Translations under genes and position numbers: made by a program | The notes under the pieces: model-generated | What the model was told of the DNA's origin: nothing | Database searches by the model: none | Seen by the model: the letters and a program-made list of their open reading frames with translations, nothing else | NCBI GenBank assembly: GCA_944391365.1 | Contig: CALXTH010000140.1 | Coordinates: forward strand, 1 to 6,002 | Reading direction: 5' to 3' | Origin: an uncultured Alphaproteobacteria bacterium | GTDB taxonomy: Bacteria > Pseudomonadota > Alphaproteobacteria > RF32 > CAG-239 | Length of the DNA: 6,002 nt | In this document: in pieces, positions 1 to 4,820 of the stretch | How positions within the stretch are numbered: the stretch's first letter is position 1 | How the letters are laid out: the number at the start of each line of letters is the position of its first letter

Positions 1-1
1 T

Positions 2-586
2 GTACGGTTTACGGTCGGGTCTCCACACCGGATTACCGAAAAGAGCATGCTTGAGGCTCGTTCCCTCTGGTCGGAGGTTTTTGCCATCCTGCCCCAGCCG
101 CTGACGGCGGTTATTATCGGCGGTAAAATTAAGGGTAAGGGATTCACAGACGAAGATGCCCGCCTGTTTGGCCAAAATATCAGAGCTTTTCATCAATTTT
201 TTGGAGGTGCGTTGTTGCTGACTGATTCCAGACGGACAGGAACAAGCGGTGAAAAGCTTATTCTGGAAGCTCTTGAGGGGATTCCGGCTTATACTTATTT
301 GCAGGGGGATGCCAAAGAAAACCCGTATATGGGTTATTTGGCTTGTGCCGACCGGATTATTGTCAGCGGGGACTCGGTTTCAATGTGTTGCGAGGCCTGC
401 GGCACCGGTAAGCCGGTTTTTGTTTTCAGCGGACGGAATTGGCTGACGTCTAAACATCAGCGTTTTGTGAAGTCACTGGTTGAGGGCGGTTATGCAACCC
501 GGCTGGAAAATTTTGATTCTAATTTTGTGCCCCGGGCGGTATTGAACCCGGCTAAAGAAATCGCCCAAGCTGTTGAAGAATTATAG
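2..586 (+). CDS. ELM1/DUF1022 family protein, C-terminal part (5' end outside window)
   Basis: The frame is open from base 2 to a TAG stop at 584-586, giving 194 residues. The ATG at 47 is internal, because the codons before it already encode a family-like GSPHRIT stretch. Further family features are AVIIGGK (about residues 36-42), a TDSRRT segment and, near the C-terminus, GDSVSMCCEACGTGKPV. The family was named after plant ELM1, a mitochondrial fission factor; the bacterial members, found mainly in alphaproteobacteria, have no settled function. The C-terminal E-x(n)-GKP pattern resembles the nucleotide-sugar half of GT-B glycosyltransferases, so a glycosyltransferase-like fold is a reasonable inference, not a demonstrated activity. 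The N-terminal portion is missing only because the window begins inside the gene. No convincing terminator follows; a weak AT-only inverted repeat (TTAAGT/ACTTAA) lies near 608-628. Confidence 0.85.
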   Translation, partial: VRFTVGSPHRITEKSMLEARSLWSEVFAILPQPLTAVIIGGKIKGKGFTDEDARLFGQNIRAFHQFFGGALLLTDSRRTGTSGEKLILEALEGIPAYTYLQGDAKENPYMGYLACADRIIVSGDSVSMCCEACGTGKPVFVFSGRNWLTSKHQRFVKSLVEGGYATRLENFDSNFVPRAVLNPAKEIAQAVEEL

Positions 587-743
587 TTTGGAACTCGTTG
601 ATTTTTTTAAGTTTAGTTTTTACTTAAGGTTTGATGCCAAGCCGGGCTTTGAAGCGATAAATCCGGGATGCGTTCAGATATATCGGATGGTGTGTTTTTT
701 CCAGATATAATTTTTTGTTCTTTTTACCCTTAATTTTTGCTAA

Positions 744-771
744 TTTAGGTTTAATTAACAATAAGTATGGT
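744..771 (+). promoter_or_regulatory. Weak candidate promoter for the GNAT gene
   Basis: TTTAGG (744-749) and TATGGT (766-771) are separated by 16 bases and lie about 33 bases before the GNAT start codon. Both boxes deviate from sigma70 consensus. The 218-base gap between the ELM1 and GNAT genes makes a separate promoter likely, but this exact placement is tentative. Confidence 0.25.
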
Positions 772-804
772 AAAGTGGGCAAGTCACAGGAGTGAGAGGA
801 TTTT

Positions 805-1275
805 ATGATCAGAAAAGCAACACCGGCGGATTTTGAAAAAATACTTGATTTGTGGCTGGAGGCCAGTCTTGCTGCTCATTATTTTATTCCGGCAGCATAT
901 TGGAAAAGTCTGTTGCCGGTTGTACGGGATAATTATCTGGCTACAGCGACGGCTTATGTTTTTGAAGATAAGCGGAAGATAAAAGGTTTTATTGCGCTGA
1001 TGGATCATAATTTTATCGGCGCTTTATTTGTTCATCCCTTATGGCAACGCAGCAAAATCGGCACCAAGCTGTTGCGTTATATCCGGCGGCGGCGGCCGAA
1101 TATGTCTCTCCGGGTTTTTGCACAGAATAAAAATGCTTTGCGGTTTTATCAATCCCAAGGATTTAAAACGGTAGAAGAAGCGGTTGATGGCGCGACAAAA
1201 GCTCCGGAATTGTTGATGGCCTGGGCTCAGGGATGTTTTTCAGGGTATAAAAAAGTTTTTCATGGAGATTCATAA
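805..1275 (+). CDS. GNAT-family N-acetyltransferase, YiaC-like
   Basis: This 156-residue protein is a single GNAT domain that would transfer an acetyl group from acetyl-CoA to an amine; the substrate cannot be read from sequence. From memory it resembles E. coli YiaC, a protein lysine acetyltransferase: MIRKATPADFEKILDLWLEA at the N-terminus, the AHYFIPAAYW stretch (24-33), the acetyl-CoA region around FVHPLWQRSKIGTKLL (75-90), and NKNALRFYQSQGF (108-120). The usual Q/R-x-x-G-x-G/A loop reads QRSKIG (81-86), so lysine 84 sits where the first glycine is normally found. About 16 residues extend beyond the point where YiaC-like proteins usually end. The ATG at 805 is supported by purine-rich Shine-Dalgarno sequence at 788-800 (AGGAG, then GAGAGGA). 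The gene is monocistronic and converges on the tRNA-Ala pair. Confidence 0.9.
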   Translation: MIRKATPADFEKILDLWLEASLAAHYFIPAAYWKSLLPVVRDNYLATATAYVFEDKRKIKGFIALMDHNFIGALFVHPLWQRSKIGTKLLRYIRRRRPNMSLRVFAQNKNALRFYQSQGFKTVEEAVDGATKAPELLMAWAQGCFSGYKKVFHGDS

Positions 1276-1306
1276 AAAATAAAGGCTGTTTTTATGACAG
1301 CCTTTT
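1274..1306. terminator. Shared terminator between GNAT gene (+) and tRNA-Ala genes (-)
   Basis: A perfect 9-bp stem (AAAGGCTGT at 1281-1289 with ACAGCCTTT at 1297-1305) encloses a 7-base loop. On the minus strand it is followed by six T's (complement of 1274-1279), making a good terminator for the tRNA transcript. On the plus strand the T run is only four long (1303-1306, partly in the stem). The left A run overlaps the GNAT stop codon. Confidence 0.8.
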
Positions 1307-1311
1307 GAAAC

Positions 1312-1387
1312 TGGTGGAGCTAAGCGGGATCGAACCGCTGACCTACTGATTGCGAACCAGTCGCTCTCCCAACTGAGCTATAGCCCC
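1312..1387 (-). tRNA. tRNA-Ala (anticodon CGC)
   Basis: A complete 76-base cloverleaf with encoded CCA. The acceptor stem GGGGCTA/TAGCTCC contains the G3:U70 wobble pair that identifies alanine tRNAs. The anticodon stem ACTGG/TCAGT closes with a G:U pair around the loop TTCGCAA, giving anticodon CGC, which reads GCG. The T arm is AGCGG-TTCGATC-CCGCT and the discriminator base is A. It lies second in a tandem transcribed right to left and differs from its neighbour only in the anticodon arm and the 5:68 pair, so the two probably arose by duplication. Confidence 0.95.
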
Positions 1388-1397
1388 TCTGAAACAA

Positions 1398-1415
1398 AAC
1401 CGCCCGGCGGCGGTT
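1398..1415 (-). other. GC-rich hairpin between the two tRNA-Ala genes
   Basis: A perfect 7-bp inverted repeat (AACCGCC 1398-1404, GGCGGTT 1409-1415) with a four-base loop occupies the 39-base spacer between the tRNAs. On the transcribed minus strand it is followed by TTGTTTC, a poor U tract. It may be a partial terminator that lowers expression of the distal tRNA, or a processing signal; the sequence does not decide. Confidence 0.5.
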
Positions 1416-1426
1416 CTTTTGAAAAT

Positions 1427-1502
<76 letters not shown>

Positions 1503-1514
1503 AATGACAAAGTG

Positions 1515-1543
1515 AATATAAATAAACAAAAATAAAATGTCAA
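1515..1543 (-). promoter_or_regulatory. Strong sigma70-type promoter of the tRNA-Ala pair
   Basis: On the minus strand, consensus TTGACA (1538-1543) is followed after exactly 17 bases by TATATT (1515-1520). The -10 box ends 12 bases before the mature 5' end of tRNA-Ala(GGC), so the expected start leaves a leader of only about 5 bases. Confidence 0.9.
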
Positions 1544-1578
1544 ACATTTTTATTATAATTTTTCATTTTTTAATAATT

Positions 1579-1643
1579 AAAAAAACTCCGCTCAAAATGA
1601 TCTGTCCAATTTGCGGGGAGTAGATCAAAAGCGGAGTTTTTTT
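1579..1643 (-). terminator. Terminator downstream of the lipoprotein gene, with a structured long loop
   Basis: A perfect 14-bp inverted repeat pairs A7-ACTCCGCT-type sequence at 1579-1592 with AGCGGAG plus seven T's at 1630-1643. On the minus strand it ends in a T7 run just after the lipoprotein stop codon and before the tRNA promoter; the symmetric A/T runs make it potentially bidirectional. The 37-base loop is unusually long and holds a second stem, TGATCT (1598-1603) with AGATCA (1622-1627). Confidence 0.8.
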
Positions 1644-1658
1644 GAAACCGGATTAATA

Positions 1659-2780
1659 TTATTTTACATAAATTCTGACTTCAGAAGATGTGGCATCGCC
1701 GCTGCTTTTTGATGAGAGAGAGATTTTATCAGCACCGACACCAAGATTAATCATTTCCTGAAAAATTTCGGTTGCATTTTTCTGAACGTTATTTTTAGCC
1801 AGCTGAGACCCGCTCGTCGGGCTGATGGCCACAACATCAAAACGGACAGATGGTTTTCTGGCCACGGCATTGCTGACGGCACGGCGCAGACCATCATGAT
1901 AATTGACGTTTGATTTGTTAAACTTGGCAACAAACAACGGCTTGCTGTTGTTCAGCACAGCTGTCTGAGGATTGTTTATCAGCAGCGGGCCGGATGTTGT
2001 TCCGGTATTTACGGTTGTATTGGACAACGGAGCATTGCTGACACCATAGCTGCCGACTTTGATTGCATCATTCAAGTCCACGATATAATTTCTGGCGCTT
2101 TCAACATATTGTGACTGACGTGAGACATCAGAATTAACCTCAGAAAGCAGGCTGTTAATCAATATTGAGGTTTGATTGGTTTCATTTTCCAAAATGCGAA
2201 GTTGACGGTGGTCTTCATCAACGGCACCGGATACACCATAAGCCGCCCGGATGGAGTCCAAAAGATAACCGGTCATTGCCGCATCGGATGAGACTTTTGC
2301 CGACAGCTGGTTCAGAGCATCGGTGTTGGCATTCATTGTCTGGATATTGGTTTGCGCCTGCTGTAACATTGCATACATATGCGGGTTGCCCGGCGTGGTT
2401 CCGACCTGCAATTTTGCCTCAATACCACCTATCGCTTTGTGATATTGCAATGCATTATTGATAACGGAAGAACGAATCTTTTGCAATTCTTCATTATACA
2501 GACGAATAGATTCCTGTAACTGCGTCAGCTCATTACGAAAAGAAATGACTTTTTGCCCGACAAAGGTACCTGTATTATCCCCCTCGGAAATTTCAATCGG
2601 CTTAAAATCCGTTGTCCCTAAAACAGGAACCATCTCCGCCGTCCCGCTATCGGCACCAGCCGAAACCTGAGCTCCCGAATCTGTCAGTGACGGAAGAAGC
2701 GCATCCGAACTGAAAGTACAACCGCTCATTAACAAAACAGAAAGCGAGATCAAAGATAATTTTGTTGCAATGTTTTTCAT
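1659..2780 (-). CDS. Outer-membrane-type lipoprotein with helical middle and OmpA-like C-terminal region
   Basis: This 373-residue protein starts with a lipoprotein signal peptide: Met-Lys, a hydrophobic core and a lipobox LMSGC with the lipidated cysteine at residue 21. Threonine at +2 (not aspartate) predicts outer-membrane sorting by the E. coli Lol rule. Residues 22-75 are low-complexity Ser/Gly/Ala linker. Residues about 78-240 are long, Gln/Asn-rich helices with heptad-like spacing, probably coiled coil. Residues 270-373 (from NPQTAVLNN to EVRIYVK) alternate strands and helices in an order like OmpA-type domains, but the usual peptidoglycan-binding Asp and Arg motif is not evident. I recall similar lipoproteins in alphaproteobacteria, all uncharacterised; an envelope structural role is inference. 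The start is supported by AAAGG seven bases upstream. It has its own terminator and no operon partner. Confidence 0.75.
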   Translation of the reverse strand: MKNIATKLSLISLSVLLMSGCTFSSDALLPSLTDSGAQVSAGADSGTAEMVPVLGTTDFKPIEISEGDNTGTFVGQKVISFRNELTQLQESIRLYNEELQKIRSSVINNALQYHKAIGGIEAKLQVGTTPGNPHMYAMLQQAQTNIQTMNANTDALNQLSAKVSSDAAMTGYLLDSIRAAYGVSGAVDEDHRQLRILENETNQTSILINSLLSEVNSDVSRQSQYVESARNYIVDLNDAIKVGSYGVSNAPLSNTTVNTGTTSGPLLINNPQTAVLNNSKPLFVAKFNKSNVNYHDGLRRAVSNAVARKPSVRFDVVAISPTSGSQLAKNNVQKNATEIFQEMINLGVGADKISLSSKSSGDATSSEVRIYVK

Positions 2781-2801
2781 TAGCGTACCTTTATGAAAAT
2801 C

Positions 2802-2846
2802 TGTTATATAACAAATCTGTTTTACACTTTTATAAAATTTTGTAAA
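2802..2846 (-). promoter_or_regulatory. Palindromic upstream region of the lipoprotein gene (candidate promoter or operator)
   Basis: Just upstream of the lipoprotein ribosome binding site lie a perfect 12-bp palindrome TGTTATATAACA (2802-2813), two direct copies of AAATCTGTT (2797-2805 and 2813-2821) and an inverted repeat TTTACA/TGTAAA (2821-2826, 2841-2846). TTTACA on the minus strand with TAAAAC 16 bases on is a mediocre promoter match. The region is very AT-rich, so some of this symmetry may be chance. Confidence 0.3.
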
Positions 2847-2962
2847 GGTAAATTTATAAAAAACAAGTGTTAATGCAGATTTTTTTTACCAAAAATATTG
2901 ACCTTGCCCCGAAGTCTAACCGCAATAGATTAAAATTCTTTTAAATTTGATGAAAATTTTTC

Positions 2963-2991
2963 TTGCAAATTGAAATAAACTGATGTATTAG
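2963..2991 (+). promoter_or_regulatory. sigma70-type promoter of tRNA-Arg
   Basis: TTGCAA (2963-2968) and TATTAG (2986-2991) are separated by 17 bases. The -10 box ends 21 bases before the mature tRNA 5' end, leaving a short leader of roughly 14-15 bases. Confidence 0.7.
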
Positions 2992-3012
2992 AAGATACGT
3001 TGTCTGGATGAT

Positions 3013-3089
3013 GCACTCGTAGCTCAATTGGATAGAGCATCTGACTACGGATCAGAAGGTTGTGAGTTCGAATCCCGCCGAGTGCGCCA
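3013..3089 (+). tRNA. tRNA-Arg (anticodon ACG)
   Basis: A 77-base cloverleaf with encoded CCA. The acceptor stem GCACTCG/CGAGTGC and anticodon stem TCTGA/TCAGA are perfect; the loop CTACGGA gives anticodon ACG, whose A34 is normally converted to inosine to read CGU, CGC and CGA. A is present at position 20 of the D loop (AATTGGATA), the known arginine identity base, and the discriminator is G. The T stem GTGAG/CCCGC is weak: an A52-C62 mismatch (bases 3065 and 3075) plus a U50-G64 wobble. The gene has its own promoter and terminator and is divergent from the lipoprotein gene. Confidence 0.95.
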
Positions 3090-3099
3090 GTTTTTTTAT

Positions 3100-3136
3100 A
3101 AAAGAGCCGTTTTCTTTTGAAAATGGTTCTTTTTTT
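3100..3136 (+). terminator. Intrinsic terminator of tRNA-Arg
   Basis: A long stem pairs AAAGAGCCGTTTTC (3101-3114) with GAAAATGGTTCTTT (3119-3132) around a TTTT loop, including two G:U wobbles, and runs into a stretch of T's to 3136. It lies 11 bases after the CCA end. Confidence 0.9.
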
Positions 3137-3199
3137 CGGCGGAATGTAGCTGTAGCACGGTGCGGATTTGACTCATCGCTACAGTAAGGGCAAATTAGG

Positions 3200-3246
3200 T
3201 TGACATAAATTTTTTTTGACGTATTGTAATAAATGTAAATTATATT
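3200..3246 (+). promoter_or_regulatory. Promoter region of the 54-residue protein gene
   Basis: Two overlapping sigma70-like arrangements are visible: consensus TTGACA (3200-3205) with TATTGT (3222-3227) at 16 bases, and TTGACG (3216-3221) with TTATAT (3240-3245) at 18 bases or TATATT (3241-3246) at 19. Which is used cannot be decided, but a promoter in this AT-rich stretch is well supported. Confidence 0.6.
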
Positions 3247-3276
3247 ATTTTAAGTTAAACTAAAAAATTAAGCATT

Positions 3277-3441
3277 ATGAAAAAGAACATTGCTTTCGGA
3301 ATTGGTGCCGGCATTGCTTTAATTGCATTAAGCGCCGCAGCTTACTTCAAAAGAGAAGAGCTCAAAGAAGTTATTGACGAAGCCTCTCAGAAAATCATGA
3401 AAAAAGTTGATGATCTGAAAGCGGCACTCAAAAAAGAGTAA
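3277..3441 (+). CDS. Small single-pass membrane protein, 54 residues
   Basis: ATG at 3277 to TAA at 3439-3441 encodes 54 residues. A lysine-rich start (MKKN) precedes a hydrophobic Gly/Ala/Leu/Ile segment (about residues 5-24) that fits one transmembrane helix. A charged amphipathic helix follows (KREELKEVIDEASQKIMKKV and onward), rich in Lys and Glu and ending KKE. This layout resembles YtxH-like or other small tail-helix membrane proteins, but I do not recognise a specific family. Coding is supported by frame length, the promoter upstream, the strong terminator 17 bases after the stop, and the sensible protein architecture. There is no Shine-Dalgarno sequence before the ATG. It forms a monocistronic unit. 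Its small size makes it easy for gene callers to miss. Confidence 0.7.
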   Translation: MKKNIAFGIGAGIALIALSAAAYFKREELKEVIDEASQKIMKKVDDLKAALKKE

Positions 3442-3457
3442 CGAACAAATGTTTTTT

Positions 3458-3499
3458 AATCCCCTGTAAGTTTTTTATTGCCCTTACAGGGGATTTTTT
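3458..3499 (+). terminator. Strong intrinsic terminator of the 54-residue protein gene
   Basis: A perfect 13-bp stem (AATCCCCTGTAAG 3458-3470, CTTACAGGGGATT 3483-3495) with a 12-base loop is followed by TTTTTT (3494-3499). The T run ends only 13 bases before the ATG of the next gene. Confidence 0.92.
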
Positions 3500-3512
3500 A
3501 TACACTGCCCGT

Positions 3513-4310
3513 ATGATGAAAAAAATTTTTTGTATATTGCTGCTGTTTGGCCTGCTGTTCATGATTTGGTCGGTTTTTATTGAACCGAATTTATTGCAAT
3601 CTAAAACATACAAACTCCCGGCGCCAAAATTCAAAGGCAGCCGAATTGTTTTTGCCAGTGATATGCATATAGCGCCAAATCACCACAAACGCCTCAACAG
3701 AATTGTTAAAAAAATCAATCGCTGTCGACCGGATTTGGTCATTCTGGGAGGAGATTTTGTAAAAGGACATAAAAAATCTTCATCCATGCCGATAGAAAGA
3801 ATTGCCGCAGCTTTAAGTAAAATAAAAGCCCCGGGAGGTATTTACGCCGTTTTGGGCAATCATGATTGGTGGTATGGCGGCGAAAACATTGCCGCGGCAT
3901 TGGAAGCTGTTGGTATCAAAGTTCTGGCAAACAACAGCCGGACAACAAATCTTAACGGAACCCCTTTGTGCCTCGCCGGTGTAGAAGACATAACTACCCG
4001 CCGCCCAAATATTCTGCAAGCCCTGAAAAACTGTCACGAGGATACAATTCTCATTTCCCATTCGCCGGATATTTTCCCTGATGTTCCTCAAAATGTTATG
4101 CTGACATTGGCCGGCCACACTCACGGCGGACAAATAACCCTGCCTCTTATCTGAGCTCCGGTTGTTCCGTCAAAATTCGGACAACGTTATGCCCGGGGAC
4201 TGATTGAAGAAAAAGGCCGTAAAATGATTGTATCGCAAGGTCTCGGAACCAGCCTCCTGCCGATTCGTTTTAATACGCTGCCGGAAATTGTGATTCTTAT
4301 TTTTGAATAA
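3513..4310 (+). pseudogene. Membrane-anchored metallophosphoesterase (YkuE/YaeI-like) interrupted by in-frame TGA
   Basis: The frame starts at ATG 3513, stops at TGA 4152-4154 after 213 codons, then continues in the same frame for 51 codons to TAA at 4308-4310. Residues 4-24 form a hydrophobic signal anchor. All calcineurin-like phosphoesterase metal motifs precede the TGA: DMH (50-52), GGD (79-81), GNHD (115-118), H183 and GHTH (201-204). The post-TGA segment (APVVPSKFGQRYARG, then QGLGTSLLPIRF and LPEIVILIF) matches the usual family C-terminus. In relatives I recall, the interrupted position is normally glycine, so GGA to TGA is a one-base explanation. Family members such as YaeI act on lipid-linked or phosphodiester substrates near the membrane. 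Truncation would remove the last core strands, so the product is probably inactive unless the TGA is an error or is read through. There is no Shine-Dalgarno sequence. Confidence 0.85.
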
Positions 4311-4320
4311 AATTTGTCTA

Positions 4321-4348
4321 TTGACATTTGTCGGAGATATGATACATA
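4321..4348 (+). promoter_or_regulatory. Candidate promoter of the 119-residue protein gene
   Basis: Consensus TTGACA (4321-4326) is followed after 16 bases by TACATA (4343-4348). It begins 10 bases after the metallophosphoesterase TAA and leaves an untranslated leader of about 40 bases before ATG 4397. The -35 box is perfect, the -10 box moderate. Confidence 0.55.
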
Positions 4349-4396
4349 TAACTTGTATTTAATATCATTATGTCTAATTTATAAAAAATTTTAGTT

Positions 4397-4756
4397 ATGT
4401 GTAAAAAAATTATTCTTTTTGATGAAATTGCCAAACTGAGCATTGCGCGAGATGTAACCGTTATTGATATCAACAAAGAACAATATCCGGCATGTGTTCA
4501 ACAGATGAACTTTAAAATGTATTTCATCCTTTCAGCATTGTTGGTTTCCTGCCAGGCAGCCGAACGTCTCAAAAAATTTGAAGACTTGAAGTGTTTGCAG
4601 GAACTGTCCAAAAGAATGGCACTTCTCCGGGATTCTCCGGACTATCGTCAGGCTCGCTTTTTGTCATCACAAGACGGTATGGGGCAGTGGCTAAATCATC
4701 TTAATGACGCGGAAAAGCTGTTAAAAGCTGTTCTGGAAGAAAAAATTTCATGGTAA
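4397..4756 (+). CDS. Hypothetical protein, 119 residues, unknown family
   Basis: I do not recognise this protein. ATG 4397 to TAA 4754-4756 encodes 119 residues. The N-terminal part (KKIILFDE, then DVTVIDI at 19-25) looks like short beta strands; from about residue 40 it appears mostly helical, with a hydrophobic stretch MYFILSALLVSC (41-52) too short and too closely flanked to be a confident membrane helix, then charged helices with heptad-like leucines and a terminal Trp. There are four cysteines (2, 33, 52, 66) without a clear metal-binding spacing. No signal peptide is evident, so it is probably cytoplasmic. Reality is supported by the upstream TTGACA promoter, the terminator 13 bases after the stop and ordinary codon use. 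No Shine-Dalgarno sequence precedes the ATG. It is convergent with tsf. Confidence 0.65.
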   Translation: MCKKIILFDEIAKLSIARDVTVIDINKEQYPACVQQMNFKMYFILSALLVSCQAAERLKKFEDLKCLQELSKRMALLRDSPDYRQARFLSSQDGMGQWLNHLNDAEKLLKAVLEEKISW

Positions 4757-4769
4757 TTTTTACACAATT

Positions 4770-4800
4770 AAAAACCGCCCTCATAACGAGAGCGGTTTTT
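4770..4800. terminator. Bidirectional terminator between the 119-residue gene and tsf
   Basis: AAAAACCGC (4770-4778) pairs perfectly with GCGGTTTTT (4792-4800); after one C-A mismatch, CTC/GAG (4780-4782, 4788-4790) extends the stem. Five A's and five T's flank it, so it works for both converging transcripts: the 119-residue gene ends 14 bases to the left and tsf ends 20 bases to the right. Confidence 0.88.
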
Positions 4801-4820
4801 CCTTTTTCCGAAAAGAAGCT

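Noticed and set aside
3137..3199. Inverted repeat CTGTAGC/GCTACAG (3150-3156, 3178-3184) and possible integration site next to tRNA-Arg
   Set aside because: The repeat is only 7 bp with a 21-base loop; there is no duplicated tRNA 3' end and no integrase, so no attachment site can be supported.
3813..4133. 106-codon minus-strand frame and similar antisense frames at 2165-2461, 2458-2670, 784-1008, 3428-3634 and 4872-5093
   Set aside because: They overlap well-supported genes or terminators in other frames, have no recognisable domains and no ribosome binding sites.
4152..4154. Genome-wide reassignment of TGA to Trp or Gly
   Set aside because: Only one in-frame TGA appears, every Trp codon in the window is TGG and GGA is used for Gly elsewhere; one site cannot support a code change.
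4370..4384. Mini-frame ATG-TCT-AAT-TTA-TAA upstream of the 119-residue gene as a leader peptide
   Set aside because: Only four codons, no ribosome binding site, no run of regulatory codons and no attenuator hairpin nearby.
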